Shown: positions 33,550 to 43,283 of the stretch, one piece after another
How the letters are laid out: every line of letters begins with the position of its first letter
Numbering within the stretch: the stretch's first letter is position 1
NCBI GenBank assembly: GCA_947475845.1
Contig: CANJMO010000004.1
Coordinates: 32,151 to 96,150, forward strand
Direction: 5' to 3'
DNA from: Caulobacteraceae bacterium
Lineage (GTDB): Bacteria; Pseudomonadota; Alphaproteobacteria; Caulobacterales; Caulobacteraceae
DNA: 64,000 nt
Made by a program: the position numbers and the translations under genes
The notes under the pieces: model-generated
What the model saw: only the letters and a program-made list of their open reading frames with translations
Database searches by the model: none
What the model was told of the DNA's origin: nothing

Positions 33550-35049
33550 ATGTCGCTGAAGATGCCGCCGCCGGACCAGGCCGTGCTCGCCCGCAGGGGC
33601 GAGATCGCCGCCGCCCTGCGCGCCATCGTGCCCGGCGACGGCGGGGTGATCGACGACGCCAAGGCCCTGCGTGTCTACGAATCCGACGGCCTCACCGCCT
33701 ATCGCCAGCCGCCGATGCTGGTGACCCTGCCGCAGACCACCGACCAGGTCTCGCGCGTGCTGAAATGGTGCCACGCCAACAACGTCAAGATCGTCCCGCG
33801 CGGTTCGGGCACCTCCCTGTCGGGCGGCGCGCTGCCGCTGGAAGACGCGGTCCTGCTCGGCATGGCGCGGTTCAACAAGGTCCTGCACATCGACTACGAG
33901 GACCGCCTCGCCGTGGTCCAGCCCGGCGTCACCAACCTCGGCGTGACCAAGGCGGTCGAGGGCGCCGGCTTCTATTACGCCCCCGATCCCTCCAGCCAGA
34001 TCGCCTGCTCGATCGGCGGCAATGTCGCGGAGAACTCCGGTGGCGTGCACTGCCTGAAGTACGGCCTGACCACCAATAATGTGCTGGGCATCGAGATGGT
34101 GCTGATGGACGGCGAGATCGTCCGCCTCGGCGGCGGCCGCGCGCTGGACCCGGCGGGCCTCGACCTGCTCGGTCTGGTGGTCGGCTCCGAAGGCCTGCTC
34201 GGCGTGGTCACGGAGGTCACCGTCCGCATCCTGCCGAAACCCGAGACCGCCCGCGCCGTCCTGATCGGCTTCCCTACCGTGGAGAGCGCCGGCCAGTGCG
34301 TGGCCGAGGTGATCGCCTCGGGCATCATCCCCGCCGGCATGGAGATGATGGACCGCCCCGCCATCCACGCCGCCGAGGCCTTCGTCCGCGCCGGCTATCC
34401 GCTTGATGTCGAGGCCCTGCTGATCGTCGAGCTCGACGGCCCCTCGGCCGAATGCGACCACCTGATCGGCGAGGTCGAAGCCATCGCCAACCAGAACGGC
34501 GCCATGTCCTGCCGCGTCTCTACCACCGAGGCCGAGCGGCTGGCGTTCTGGGCCGGACGCAAGGCCGCCTTCCCCGCCGTCGGCCGCATCTCGCCCGACT
34601 ACTACTGCATGGACGGCACCATTCCCCGCCGCCGCCTGCCCGAAGTCCTCCGCCGGATGGAGGAGCTGTCCCAGACCCACGGCCTCCGGGTCGCCAACGT
34701 GTTCCACGCCGGCGATGGCAACCTGCACCCCTTAATCCTCTACGACGCCAACCAGCCCGGTCAGCTCGACCGCGCCGAGGCCTTCGGCAGCGATATCCTC
34801 AAGCTCTGCGTCGAGGTCGGCGGCGTCCTCACCGGCGAGCACGGCGTCGGGGTCGAGAAGCGCGACCTGATGCCGGTGATGTTTACCGAGACCGACCTGG
34901 CCCACCAGCAGCGCGTCAAATGCGCCTTCGATCCGCAGTTGCTGCTCAATCCCGGCAAGGTGTTCCCAACCCTGCACCGCTGCGCCGAGCTCGGCCGCAT
35001 GCACATCCACAACGGGAAGGTCCCCTTCCCCGACCTGCCGCGCTTCTGA
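33550..35049 (+). CDS. glcD: Glycolate/2-hydroxyacid oxidase subunit GlcD (FAD-linked)
   Basis: A 499-residue FAD-linked oxidase of the GlcD/D-lactate dehydrogenase family. The PCMH-type FAD domain (about 55-235) contains PRGSGTSLSGGALP and the SIGGNVAENSGGVHCLKYG block. The C-terminal FAD-oxidase domain has FHAGDGNLHPLI and LTGEHGVGVEKRDLM, both typical of GlcD. The complex oxidises glycolate (and often D-lactate) to the 2-oxo acid at the inner membrane and passes electrons to quinone. It lies 34 bp after the hydrolase and 2 bp before glcE. Possibly this set oxidises a hydroxyacid released by the ring-cleavage enzymes upstream. Confidence 0.93.
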   Translation: MSLKMPPPDQAVLARRGEIAAALRAIVPGDGGVIDDAKALRVYESDGLTAYRQPPMLVTLPQTTDQVSRVLKWCHANNVKIVPRGSGTSLSGGALPLEDAVLLGMARFNKVLHIDYEDRLAVVQPGVTNLGVTKAVEGAGFYYAPDPSSQIACSIGGNVAENSGGVHCLKYGLTTNNVLGIEMVLMDGEIVRLGGGRALDPAGLDLLGLVVGSEGLLGVVTEVTVRILPKPETARAVLIGFPTVESAGQCVAEVIASGIIPAGMEMMDRPAIHAAEAFVRAGYPLDVEALLIVELDGPSAECDHLIGEVEAIANQNGAMSCRVSTTEAERLAFWAGRKAAFPAVGRISPDYYCMDGTIPRRRLPEVLRRMEELSQTHGLRVANVFHAGDGNLHPLILYDANQPGQLDRAEAFGSDILKLCVEVGGVLTGEHGVGVEKRDLMPVMFTETDLAHQQRVKCAFDPQLLLNPGKVFPTLHRCAELGRMHIHNGKVPFPDLPRF

Positions 35050-35051
35050 CC

Positions 35052-36221
35052 ATGACGCAGGCGCGTATCCGGCCCAGCTCGGTGGACGAGCTGATCGAAA
35101 TCATCGCCGACGCCGCCGCCGGCGGCGGCAAGCTGGAGATCGTGGGCGGCTGCTCCAAGGCCGACATCGGCGCCCCGCGCGAGGCCGCTCTGCTCGACAT
35201 GAGCGCCTTCGCCGGCATCGTCGACTACGACCCGGCCGAACTGGTGCTCACCGTCGGCGCAGCCACGCCGCTCAGCGAAATCCAGGCCCTGGTCGCTCAG
35301 AGCGGCCAGATGCTGGCCTTCGATCCCTTCGACCACGGCCCCCTGTTCGGCAAACCGGCCGGCGCCGCGACCCTCGGCGGGGTGATCGGCGCCGGCGTCT
35401 CGGGCTCGGCCCGCCTGTCGCGCGGCGCGGCGCGGGATCACCTGCTGGGCTTCCAGGGGGTGTCCGGGCGCGGCGAAGCCTTCGTCGGCGGAGCCAAGGT
35501 GGTCAAGAACGTCACCGGCTACGACCTGCCCAAGATCATGACCGGGTCCTGGGGCCGCATGGTCGCCCTGACCGAGGTCACCGTGAAGGTGCTGCCGCGC
35601 GGGCGGGAAAGCCTGACCCTGGTCTTGGACGGCCTCGACCCGATCCGCGCCCAGGCCGCCATGGCCCGCGCCATGGGCTCCCAGGCCGACGTCGCCGCCG
35701 CCGCCCACCTGCCCGGCCCGCCCACCCTCACCGCCCTGCGCCTGGACGGCTTCGGTCCCTCGATCGCCGCCCGCCGGGCCATGCTCGACCTGACCCTGGC
35801 CGAGGCCGGCGCCCTGCGCGCCCTGTCCGGCGGCGAGGCCGACGCCCTGTGGAACAGCCTGCGCACGCTGGACCCCCTCGCGGATAGCCGCCCCCTGTGG
35901 CGCATCAACACCGCCCCGAGCCAGGCCAACGCCGTCATCGCCGCCCTGGAAATGCTCGACGCCCGCTGGCTGATGGACTGGGCCGGCGGCCTGATCTGGC
36001 TGACGCTCGACGGTAACGCCGCCGCCATCCGCGCCGCCGCGGCCGCCGCCGGCGGTCACGCCACCCTGGTCCGAGCGCCTGAAGCCTTGCGCGCGACTGT
36101 CCCGGCGCTGCACCCCCAGTCGCCCGGCGTCATGGCGCTCGAGAGCCGCGTCCGCCGCGCCTTCGATCCGGCCGGCGTGTTCGAGACCGGCCGTTTCCTG
36201 GACGCCCCCGATGCAGACTAG
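35052..36221 (+). CDS. glcE: Glycolate oxidase subunit GlcE (FAD-binding)
   Basis: A 389-residue FAD-binding subunit. [13 protein letters not shown] (about 29-41), then [30 protein letters not shown] and [20 protein letters not shown] are standard GlcE blocks. The start ATG 35052 is two bases after the glcD stop; the frame opens far upstream only as a shadow of glcD. It overlaps glcF by 11 bp, as expected for subunits made in fixed ratio. GlcE is needed for glycolate oxidase activity in E. coli. Confidence 0.92.
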   Translation: MTQARIRPSSVDELIEIIADAAAGGGKLEIVGGCSKADIGAPREAALLDMSAFAGIVDYDPAELVLTVGAATPLSEIQALVAQSGQMLAFDPFDHGPLFGKPAGAATLGGVIGAGVSGSARLSRGAARDHLLGFQGVSGRGEAFVGGAKVVKNVTGYDLPKIMTGSWGRMVALTEVTVKVLPRGRESLTLVLDGLDPIRAQAAMARAMGSQADVAAAAHLPGPPTLTALRLDGFGPSIAARRAMLDLTLAEAGALRALSGGEADALWNSLRTLDPLADSRPLWRINTAPSQANAVIAALEMLDARWLMDWAGGLIWLTLDGNAAAIRAAAAAAGGHATLVRAPEALRATVPALHPQSPGVMALESRVRRAFDPAGVFETGRFLDAPDAD

Positions 36222-37500
36222 CTTCTCGCCCCGCCAGCTGGCCGAGCCGGACATGGCCGCCTCCGAGGCCCAGATCCGCAAGTGCGTGCATTGCGGCTTC
36301 TGCACCGCCACCTGCCCGACCTACGTCCTGCTCGGCGACGAGCTCGATAGCCCGCGCGGGCGCATCTATCTGATGAAGGAGATGCTGGAGAAGGAGCAGG
36401 CGCCCACAGCCGAGGTGGTCAAGCACATCGACCGCTGCCTCTCGTGCCTGTCGTGCATGACGACCTGCCCGTCCGACGTGAACTACATGCACCTGGTCGA
36501 CCACGCCCGCGCCTATGTACAGGAGCGTTACCGGCGCCCCCTGCGCGAGCGGATGCTGCGGGCCTTGCTCGCCGGAGTCCTGCCGCACCCCGGCCGCTTC
36601 CGTCTGGCGCTTGCCCTGGCCCGTCTGGCCAAGCCTGCCCAGCCGCTGTTCCAGAGGGCGCCCTCCCTGCGCCCGCTCGCCGCCATGCTGGCCCTGGCCC
36701 CGCGCCGCGCCACCGCCCCGCCCTCATCCGCCACCGCCGCCGTCCCCGCCCGCAAGGGCCGCATCGCCCTGCTGCAAGGGTGCGCCGAGCCCGTGCTGCG
36801 CCCTGAAATCCGCGAGGCCACGGTGCGTCTGCTGAACCGCGCCAGCTACGAGGTCGTCTTCGCCAAGGGCGAGGTCTGCTGCGGCTCGCTGGTCCACCAC
36901 ATGGGCCGCAAGGACGACGGCCTGGACGCCGCGCGCACCAACGTCGACTCCTGGACCCGCGAGATCGAGGGCGAAGGTCTCGATTTCATCGCCATCGCCA
37001 CCTCCGGCTGCGGCACGACCATCAAGGACTACGGCTTCATGCTGCGGGACGACCCCGCCTACGCCGCCAAGGCCGCCAGGGTCTCCAGCCTGGCCAAGGA
37101 CATCAGCGAAGTGCTGTCGGCCATCGACATGCCGCACGCCGCCGCGCCTCGGCCCATGACCGTGGCCTATAACGCGCCCTGCTCGCTGCAGCACGGCCAG
37201 CGGGCCGGCGACGGGCCGAAGCGCCTGCTTAGCGAAGCCGGGTTCGTGGTGCGGATTCCTGAAGAGGCGCACCTCTGCTGCGGCTCGGCGGGGGTCTACA
37301 ACATCCTGCAGCCGGACATCGCCGCGCGCATCGGCGAGCGCAAGGTCGAGCGCTTGGACCGGCTGAACGCCGAGGTTATCGCCACCGGCAACATCGGCTG
37401 CGCCATGCAGATCGGCCTGCGCACCGGAACCCCGGTGGTGCACACCGTCGAACTGCTGGACTGGGCGACGGGAGGCCCGCCGCCCAAAGCCCTCGCTTAA
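36211..37500 (+). CDS. glcF: Glycolate oxidase iron-sulfur subunit GlcF
   Basis: A 429-residue iron-sulfur protein. Two 4Fe-4S clusters are marked by [12 protein letters not shown] (about 25-36) and [12 protein letters not shown] (about 76-87). Two CCG-type domains are marked by CCGSLVHH and CCGSAGVY, typical of heterodisulfide-reductase-like electron carriers. The subunit links GlcDE to the quinone pool. Overlaps glcE by 11 bp and converges with the permease gene, 11 bp apart. Confidence 0.93.
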   Translation: MQTSFSPRQLAEPDMAASEAQIRKCVHCGFCTATCPTYVLLGDELDSPRGRIYLMKEMLEKEQAPTAEVVKHIDRCLSCLSCMTTCPSDVNYMHLVDHARAYVQERYRRPLRERMLRALLAGVLPHPGRFRLALALARLAKPAQPLFQRAPSLRPLAAMLALAPRRATAPPSSATAAVPARKGRIALLQGCAEPVLRPEIREATVRLLNRASYEVVFAKGEVCCGSLVHHMGRKDDGLDAARTNVDSWTREIEGEGLDFIAIATSGCGTTIKDYGFMLRDDPAYAAKAARVSSLAKDISEVLSAIDMPHAAAPRPMTVAYNAPCSLQHGQRAGDGPKRLLSEAGFVVRIPEEAHLCCGSAGVYNILQPDIAARIGERKVERLDRLNAEVIATGNIGCAMQIGLRTGTPVVHTVELLDWATGGPPPKALA

Positions 37501-37511
37501 GGGGCGCTGGC

Positions 37512-39128
37512 CTAGGGGACCGAGGGGATCATCCACGGGAACAGGTGCTGCTGCGCCAAAACGAGCAGGCCCAGCAGAATCGTCAGGATGATGCTGTGCT
37601 TGAAGGTCTTCGCCAGAACCGCGCCTTCCTGACCCTTCAGGTCGGTCACCGAAATGCCCGTCGCGATGTTCTGCGGCGAGATCATCTTGCCCATCACCCC
37701 GCCCGAGGAGTTGGTCGCCGCGATCAGCACCGGGTCGAGGCCGAGCTGACGCGCCGCCACCACCTGCAGGTTGCCGAACAGGGCGTTGCCGGAGGTGTCG
37801 GAGCCCGACAGGAACACCGCCACCCAGCCCAGGAAGGCCGATAGGATCGGGAACAGGGCCGGGCCGACCGAGGCCACCGCCAAGCCGAGGGTGTAGGTCA
37901 TGCCCGAGTAGTTCATCAGATAGGCCAGACCGACGATCAGGGCGACGGTCAGCACCGCCATGCGGATCTGGATCCAGCTGTCGAACCAGGCCTTGAAGAA
38001 GCCCTTGACCCCGACCTTCAGCGCCGCGCCGACCATGATCGCCGAGACCAGGATGGCGGTGCCGGTGGCAAGGGGCTGGAAGCCCCAGACCGCCGCGTAG
38101 GGCTTGTTGTACAGGGTGATGAACACGGCCTTGTCCAGGCCGGGCCAGGCGATGTTCATGGCGCCCTTGGGCGCGATCTTGGCCAGGGTCCAGACGATCA
38201 CCACCACCGACAGCACGATCCACGGCATCCACGCCTGCCAGGTGTTGACGCCGCCCTTGGCGTCCTCGCCGAGCTTCGCGGCGGGTCGCTCGATGGCGTA
38301 CTTGGGATCGGGGGCCGGTTGCCAAACCTTGAGGAAGGCGACGGTGGCGACCAGGGAGAAGATCGACGAGAGCACGTCGGTCAGGGTGTAGTTGACGTAG
38401 TTGGACACCGCGAACTGGGTCAGGGCGAAGGTGCCGCCGGCCACCAGCAGCACCGGCCACACGGCCTTGATCGACTTCAGTCCGCCGTAGATGAACATCA
38501 CATAGAACGGCAGCAGGAAGGCGATGAACGGCAGTTGCCGACCGATCATCTGGCCCAGCTGCACGTCCGGCAGGCCGGTCACGGCGGCCAGGGTGGTCAC
38601 CGGCACGCCCAGGGCGCCGAAGGCCACGGGAGCCGTGTCGAAGATCAGGGTGAAGGTCAGGGCCTCCAGCGCCGGGAAGCCCAGCGCGATCAGCAGGGCC
38701 GAGCAGATCGCCACCGGGGTGCCGAACCCGGCCACCCCTTCCAGAAGGGCGCCGAAGCAGAAGCCGATCACCACCAGCACTACCCGCTTGTCGCTCGGCA
38801 GATGGTGGATCACCCACCGGCGCAGGGTCTCAAAGCGCCCGGTCTTGACCGTGATGTTGTACATAAGCAGCGAGTTGAACACGATCCACATGATCGGCCA
38901 GCAGGCGAACACCGCCCCGGCCGCGACGCTGTTCAGCGCCATCCCCGCGGGGAATTGCCATCCGGCGACCGCGATAATCAGGGCGGACACGACCCCGGCG
39001 GCCGATGACTGCCACGCCGGGCGGCGCAGGACGCCGAGCATGATCAGCACCACCGCGACGGGAATGGCGGCTACCAGGAACGATAGCGGCAGACTCCCGG
39101 CGATCGGGGTCAGTAGCTGATGGAACAT
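37512..39128 (-). CDS. L-lactate/glycolate permease (LctP/GlcA family)
   Basis: A 538-residue polytopic inner-membrane protein of the lactate permease family. The family blocks are GFCFGALLEGVAGFGTPVAI, FDTAPVAFGALGVPV, FLSGSDTSGNALFGNLQ and NSSGGVMGKMISPQNIA. Family members import lactate or glycolate with protons. ATG 39128 sits behind a perfect GGAGGAA ribosome site, although the frame extends to 39299. Convergent with glcDEF, so it is not in the same transcript, but the pairing fits a hydroxyacid uptake and oxidation unit. The E. coli glycolate permease GlcA and lactate permease LldP are too alike to separate by eye. Confidence 0.92.
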   Translation of the reverse strand: MFHQLLTPIAGSLPLSFLVAAIPVAVVLIMLGVLRRPAWQSSAAGVVSALIIAVAGWQFPAGMALNSVAAGAVFACWPIMWIVFNSLLMYNITVKTGRFETLRRWVIHHLPSDKRVVLVVIGFCFGALLEGVAGFGTPVAICSALLIALGFPALEALTFTLIFDTAPVAFGALGVPVTTLAAVTGLPDVQLGQMIGRQLPFIAFLLPFYVMFIYGGLKSIKAVWPVLLVAGGTFALTQFAVSNYVNYTLTDVLSSIFSLVATVAFLKVWQPAPDPKYAIERPAAKLGEDAKGGVNTWQAWMPWIVLSVVVIVWTLAKIAPKGAMNIAWPGLDKAVFITLYNKPYAAVWGFQPLATGTAILVSAIMVGAALKVGVKGFFKAWFDSWIQIRMAVLTVALIVGLAYLMNYSGMTYTLGLAVASVGPALFPILSAFLGWVAVFLSGSDTSGNALFGNLQVVAARQLGLDPVLIAATNSSGGVMGKMISPQNIATGISVTDLKGQEGAVLAKTFKHSIILTILLGLLVLAQQHLFPWMIPSVP

Positions 39129-39234
39129 GTTTCCTCCGGCAGTCCGGTCTTGTTGTTGGTCTGTACGCCTGATTGACGGCTTGGCGCGGCGGGCATCATT
39201 TCGGACTTTTCGGACATAGCCAAGCTGTTGCCCG

Positions 39235-40200
39235 CTAATCCCTGCGCGCGGCGGGCGGCAGATGCGCCGAGCGCAGCCAGCCGACCGCCGCCGCGACATA
39301 GGCGCGGTCGCGAACCAGGGGCGAGGTGTGGGTGGCGCCGACCGCGTCCAGCACCCAGGCGGTCTTGGCGCGCATCGCCGGCGCCGTCTCGGCGGCGCGC
39401 CAGGCCTTGGCCAGATCGTCCTCGGGATCGGTGGCGCCGACGATCACCGCCGTCGGGATGTTCGGCGGCGAGCCGCCCAGGTCGCGCACCGTTGTCAGGC
39501 CGGGGATGATCGCCCGATCCTCGTCGCGCGCAACCCGCAGTCGGTCGGCGTCGTCCAGGGCCTTGCTCTTGCGTTCGGCCGCCTCGCCGGTCAGGCCCGA
39601 GCCGTCGACCAGGATCTGGGCGACCACCGGCCCCAGGCCCAGGTGCGCCCCGGTCACCGCCATCTCGGCCAGGAACCGCTCCTGCGCCAGATCGTCGAGC
39701 AGGGCCGGGTGATCCAGGTCGTCGCTGTTGACCCCGTTGATGTAGACCAGCCCGGCCACCCGTTTGGGCCACAGGGCGGCGAAGGCCTCGATGTACAGCG
39801 CGCCGTTGGAGTGCCCAACCAGGATCACCGGCTGGGTCTCGCCCATGCCGTCCAGCAGGGCGGCCAGCTCATGGGCGATGGCGGTGACGTCCTGGCTCTC
39901 CTCGCGCGGCGGCGAGGCGCCGACCCCGGCGCGGTCGTAGGCGCAGACGCGCCCGGCCTTGGCCAGGTCGTCCAGCACCAGGTCCCAGTCGGCCGAGGTG
40001 CCGAAGGCGCCGGACTCCAGGATCACTGTCGGGGAGGCGCTCGGCTGTCCGCGGCAATCGACGAACAGCCCCGAAGCCGGGGCCGCGGACGGGGCAGGCG
40101 GCGGATCGGCCCTGGCCCCGCCCCAGCCGCACAGCACGCCGGCCGCTGCGATCAGCGCCACACGGGCCAACGACGGGACGACGGGACGCAACCGCTTCAC
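39235..40200 (-). CDS. Secreted alpha/beta hydrolase
   Basis: A 321-residue exported protein whose signal peptide covers about residues 1-30 (RVALIAAAGVLCGWGGARADP). The hydrolase core has VILESGAFGTSADWDLV, the AYDRAGVGAS strand, and a nucleophile Ser in GHSNGA. The catalytic His is likely in AVGATHTSPL. GTG 40200 was chosen because the signal peptide starts there; the frame runs on to 40398. It is paralogous to the gene at 54739-55812, which shares the ESGAFG-x-x-x-DW and CAYDRAG-x-G blocks. Divergent from the cytochrome c gene. Substrate unknown. Confidence 0.78.
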   Translation of the reverse strand: MKRLRPVVPSLARVALIAAAGVLCGWGGARADPPPAPSAAPASGLFVDCRGQPSASPTVILESGAFGTSADWDLVLDDLAKAGRVCAYDRAGVGASPPREESQDVTAIAHELAALLDGMGETQPVILVGHSNGALYIEAFAALWPKRVAGLVYINGVNSDDLDHPALLDDLAQERFLAEMAVTGAHLGLGPVVAQILVDGSGLTGEAAERKSKALDDADRLRVARDEDRAIIPGLTTVRDLGGSPPNIPTAVIVGATDPEDDLAKAWRAAETAPAMRAKTAWVLDAVGATHTSPLVRDRAYVAAAVGWLRSAHLPPAARRD

Positions 40201-40435
40201 CTCATGGTTCCTGCCGCGTCCCAAGGGGAACGGCGCGTTGGCCAAAGTTGCCCTGACTGAGGGGGCAAAGTCCAATCTCCTCGGCCCAGAAGCGAGCGCG
40301 CACCGCTTGCGCCCCGAACATGGCCCAGCGTACAGGCCGCGTTCATGACAAGTCATCCATCCTGACAGGGAGACAAATCCCGTTCGGGCTGCTAGCACCG
40401 CCCGCAGTTGCCAGCTTGACTGAAAGGCCAGTCCA

Positions 40436-40936
40436 TTGACCGTCTCGCGTCGTTCCCTCGCCTCGGCAGCGGCCCTGGCCGCGGCTCTTTCCGCCCTCGG
40501 CGCCGTCGAGGCGTCCGCTCAGACCGCCAAGCCCGCCAAATCCGCGGCCCCGCCGGCCAAGGCCGCGGCCCCTGCCAAAACGGCGTCCGCGCCGGCTCCG
40601 GCGGCGCCGATTGGCGACGCGGCCAAGGGCTTCCAGGTCTTCAAGGGCACCTGCGGCGTCTGCCACCTGGCTCGCAACGACATGAGCAAGAACGACGCCA
40701 TGACCAAGATCGGCCCGAACCTCTACGGCGTGGTCGGGCGCAAGGCCGGAACGGTCCCGGGCTTCCGCTACTCGGTGGCGATGCGCACCTCCGGCATCGT
40801 GTGGCAGCCTGACCTGCTGCGCCGCTACGCCCATGAGCCGGCCAAGACCGTTCCCGACATCCGGATGAGCTTCCCCGGCCTGCCCAAGCAGCAGGACGCC
40901 AACGACGTGGTCGCCTACCTGATGACCCTCAAGTAG
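40436..40936 (+). CDS. Secreted class I cytochrome c
   Basis: A 166-residue periplasmic cytochrome c. It has a signal peptide (about 1-29, ending EASAQ), an Ala/Lys/Pro-rich linker (about 30-60) and a single heme-binding CGVCH motif. The axial Met is probably in RMSFPGLP near the end, and KIGPNLYGVVGRKAG is characteristic of the cytochrome c2/mitochondrial-like class. Translation starts at TTG 40436 with GAAAGG upstream, a rare start that may keep levels low. It converges with the multipass membrane operon across a terminator and may serve as its electron partner. That is inferred from position. Confidence 0.88.
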   Translation: MTVSRRSLASAAALAAALSALGAVEASAQTAKPAKSAAPPAKAAAPAKTASAPAPAAPIGDAAKGFQVFKGTCGVCHLARNDMSKNDAMTKIGPNLYGVVGRKAGTVPGFRYSVAMRTSGIVWQPDLLRRYAHEPAKTVPDIRMSFPGLPKQQDANDVVAYLMTLK

Positions 40937-40972
40937 CGCGGACCTCCGCCTCAGCCCGACTGTCGGCGCAAT

Positions 40973-41013
40973 AAAAAAGCGGGGCCGGAGAAACTCCGGT
41001 CCCGCTCTTTTTT
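40973..41013. terminator. Bidirectional intrinsic terminator
   Basis: A 12-bp stem (one G-T pair), GCGGGGCCGGAG (40979-40990) with CTCCGGTCCCGC (40994-41005), has an AAA loop. A-rich sequence lies before it and TCTTTTTT after it, serving both the cytochrome gene and the convergent membrane operon. Confidence 0.93.
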
Positions 41014-41032
41014 GGTCTGCCGTGCGGCAGGT

Positions 41033-41515
41033 CTAGGCGATGTACAGCGACCCGAGGTAGGCCGTCAGGCGGCCCATCACGATCACCATCGACCACACCA
41101 GCGTACCGGCGGCGGCGAAGCGCAGGGCCTTGGAGGTCACCTTGCCCTCGGCCTGCCAGCCGGCGGCGTCGCTGTTGAGCATCTTCTGGATCATGACCAG
41201 CAGGACGATGCCGACGATCACCAGGCTGAACTTGGTGTCGAAGATCGCGTCACGCACGTAGCGCGGCGGCTTGGACATGAACAGCGTGAAGCCGCTCATG
41301 AACTGGAACACCACCGCCACCCAGATGAACGGGAACAGCTTGTTCAGCGAGGTGTACGGGATCGTCTTGAAGTAGCCGAAGATCCGCAACCCGATCAGGA
41401 TCATGAAGCCGACAACAATCGCGTTGCCGAACGCGTGGATGGTGAGCGCGGCGGCCCAGCCCCAGGACTCTCTGACCCACACCGAATATTGAGTGGTCTG
41501 CAACCATTCGAGCAC
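41033..41515 (-). CDS. Four-span membrane protein, homologue of the C-terminal third of its upstream neighbour
   Basis: A 160-residue polytopic protein with about four spans. The segment TIHAFGNAIVVGFMILIGLRIFG, then the KTIPYTSLNKLFPF loop, FMSGF and RYV, matches position by position the C-terminal third of the 468-residue protein encoded upstream (TVHFFGYTVVF..LRIFG, KNMPFSAVHRILP, FTGM, RYV). The shared His after the first span may bind heme or a quinone. Last gene of a three-gene membrane operon. Function unknown. Confidence 0.72.
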   Translation of the reverse strand: MLEWLQTTQYSVWVRESWGWAAALTIHAFGNAIVVGFMILIGLRIFGYFKTIPYTSLNKLFPFIWVAVVFQFMSGFTLFMSKPPRYVRDAIFDTKFSLVIVGIVLLVMIQKMLNSDAAGWQAEGKVTSKALRFAAAGTLVWSMVIVMGRLTAYLGSLYIA

Positions 41516-41554
41516 TGCTCTTCCCCCTTTTTTCGTTTGTCTGCTTGAGACGGA

Positions 41555-41674
41555 CTAGCGCTTCTGTTCGCTCGAATTGACGATGTTATTCAGGAATCTC
41601 AGGGCCAAGGCGGCGACGGTAATGACGACGGCGACGACGGCGATGGTAGTCATGAGCAGGGTGGCGGCGACCAT
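41555..41674 (-). CDS. Small 39-residue single-span membrane protein
   Basis: A short ORF begins at ATG 41674, 18 bp after the stop of the large membrane protein, with a GGAAGGAT ribosome site in that gap. It encodes Met-Val-Ala-Ala, one hydrophobic span (LLMTTIAVVAVVITVAALAL) and a polar C-terminus NNIVNSSEQKR, ending at TAG 41555-41557. Downstream, 39 bp separate it from the 160-residue protein. Tiny single-span subunits are common in respiratory membrane complexes, so it may be an assembly or stabilising subunit. Evidence is the ribosome site, hydrophobicity and operon position; no homologue was recognised. Confidence 0.6.
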   Translation of the reverse strand: MVAATLLMTTIAVVAVVITVAALALRFLNNIVNSSEQKR

Positions 41675-41692
41675 GGGTCTATCCTTCCGTGA

Positions 41693-43099
41693 TTAGACGA
41701 ACAGGTAGGGCAGAAGACGCCCACCCATGATGACGATGGTCCAGGAGAACAGGACCAGGCCCGCGACCCACTTGGCGCTCATCGGCGCTTCTTCACCAGC
41801 CTTCACGGCCCACAGCCGGTCGTTCATGGAGAAGTACAGAACCGCGATCACGCCGATCGGCAGGAAGAACATCTTCGGCCAGAAGGCCGACTCGTTCACG
41901 TAGCGCGAGGTGTCGGCCATCAGCATCAGCATGCCGGTGAACACGTTCATGAACACCCCGAAGGCGCCCAGCGGCAGGATGCGGTGCACCGCCGAGAACG
42001 GCATGTTTTTCCAGACGCCGAAGATGCGCAGCGACACGGCCAGCACGGTGGCGAACACTACGGTGTAGCCGAAGAAGTGCACGGTCTGCCAAGGCACGAA
42101 CCAGATGATGTTGTTGATCAGCAGTTCGATCTTCGGGCTCAGGTACGACGCGGCGTCATGCAGGGCCGGGTCGGTCGGCAGGCGGATTTCCGGGTGATTG
42201 ATCTGGCCGCCGCGGTGGCCGGTCTCGGCCATCAGCGCCAGGGTGATCACGGCCAGCACGCCGATCGTGTAGAGCATTGGCTTGGACAGCTCGCGCAGCG
42301 AGCGGAAGCGCCAGATCTCCACGTAGGACAGCAGGCCGGTGATGCCCAGGCCGAATAGGGAGATCAGGGCGAAGTCGCGGTGCGCGTTGATGGCCGCCTG
42401 GGTCACGTCGCCGTAGTGCGGGTCGGTCAGGTTCCACATGGCCGCGGCGCCGGTCACATAGGTCGAGGCGCCGAGGATGCCGCAGATCACGAACACCGCC
42501 AGGGCGGCGCGCTTCATCACGCTGTTGTTCAGCGCCATGCCGGCCAAGAAGAAGAACAGGCCGAACACGAAGCCGACGGTCGGGAAGTGGTTCAGGATCA
42601 TGTGGATATGCGACCAGACCGCGGGGGTCTGACCGAATTCGACGTGGACCTTCAGCTCCTGGTGGGCGATTTCCCAGCCCATCTCGCCGACCACGATCAT
42701 CTGCAGCATGGTGAAGATGGCCATGCCGAGGACCAGGTGGGTCATGCCGTCGGTCGGACGCTCCAGCTTCCACTGACGCCACAGCACCAGCAAGGCGGTG
42801 ACGCCGGTCACGATCAGGAAGAACAAGGCGCCGACGCCCCAGAAGCCGTGGCTGTCCGCCGCCATCTCAGGGATGTTCGGCCGGGTGGCCAGCGATGCCA
42901 GCGAACCTTCGCCGCTCATGAAGGTGGGGACGCCCAGCACGGCGAGGCCGCCGAACACGAACAGGCCAACCCGCTGCATGGCAGCGTTCTTGGTCACCAG
43001 AGCGGTCGTGAACAGACCGATCGCGAACAGGAGGCCCACCGACGGGAAGACGCTCACAAGCAGATGGAAGTGCGACCAACTCGCCGGGATCAAGTGCAT
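41693..43099 (-). CDS. Large multipass membrane protein with internal duplication, possible b-type redox protein
   Basis: A 468-residue integral membrane protein with roughly 12 spans. Two homologous N-terminal modules begin SHFHLLVSVFPSVGLLFAIG (about 9-28) and SHIHMILNHFPTVGFVFGLF (about 163-182), each followed by similar span-loop patterns. They resemble the HFP-containing membrane domain DUF2231. The last ~160 residues match the separate protein encoded at 41033-41515. Several His residues are placed at span ends (HFH, HIH, NHFP, TVH), compatible with heme or metal ligation. First gene of the operon; a cytochrome c gene lies convergent. I do not recognise a characterised family for the full-length protein. 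Confidence 0.72.
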   Translation of the reverse strand: MHLIPASWSHFHLLVSVFPSVGLLFAIGLFTTALVTKNAAMQRVGLFVFGGLAVLGVPTFMSGEGSLASLATRPNIPEMAADSHGFWGVGALFFLIVTGVTALLVLWRQWKLERPTDGMTHLVLGMAIFTMLQMIVVGEMGWEIAHQELKVHVEFGQTPAVWSHIHMILNHFPTVGFVFGLFFFLAGMALNNSVMKRAALAVFVICGILGASTYVTGAAAMWNLTDPHYGDVTQAAINAHRDFALISLFGLGITGLLSYVEIWRFRSLRELSKPMLYTIGVLAVITLALMAETGHRGGQINHPEIRLPTDPALHDAASYLSPKIELLINNIIWFVPWQTVHFFGYTVVFATVLAVSLRIFGVWKNMPFSAVHRILPLGAFGVFMNVFTGMLMLMADTSRYVNESAFWPKMFFLPIGVIAVLYFSMNDRLWAVKAGEEAPMSAKWVAGLVLFSWTIVIMGGRLLPYLFV

Positions 43100-43283
43100 T
43101 TAGGCCCCCCAACCCGGCCTAAAATCGGCCGGGGATGTTTATTGTGCGCAGATAAAATCCGGATTTTCCCGCGCCGTCAAACCCGTTTGGCCGATAAGAT
43201 CGCCCGAAGTCAATGCGGCAGGGCCTTTAGGAAGGCTACGCGGCTTGGGACCGGATCGCTCAAGGCCGCCTTGGACGCTGTTG

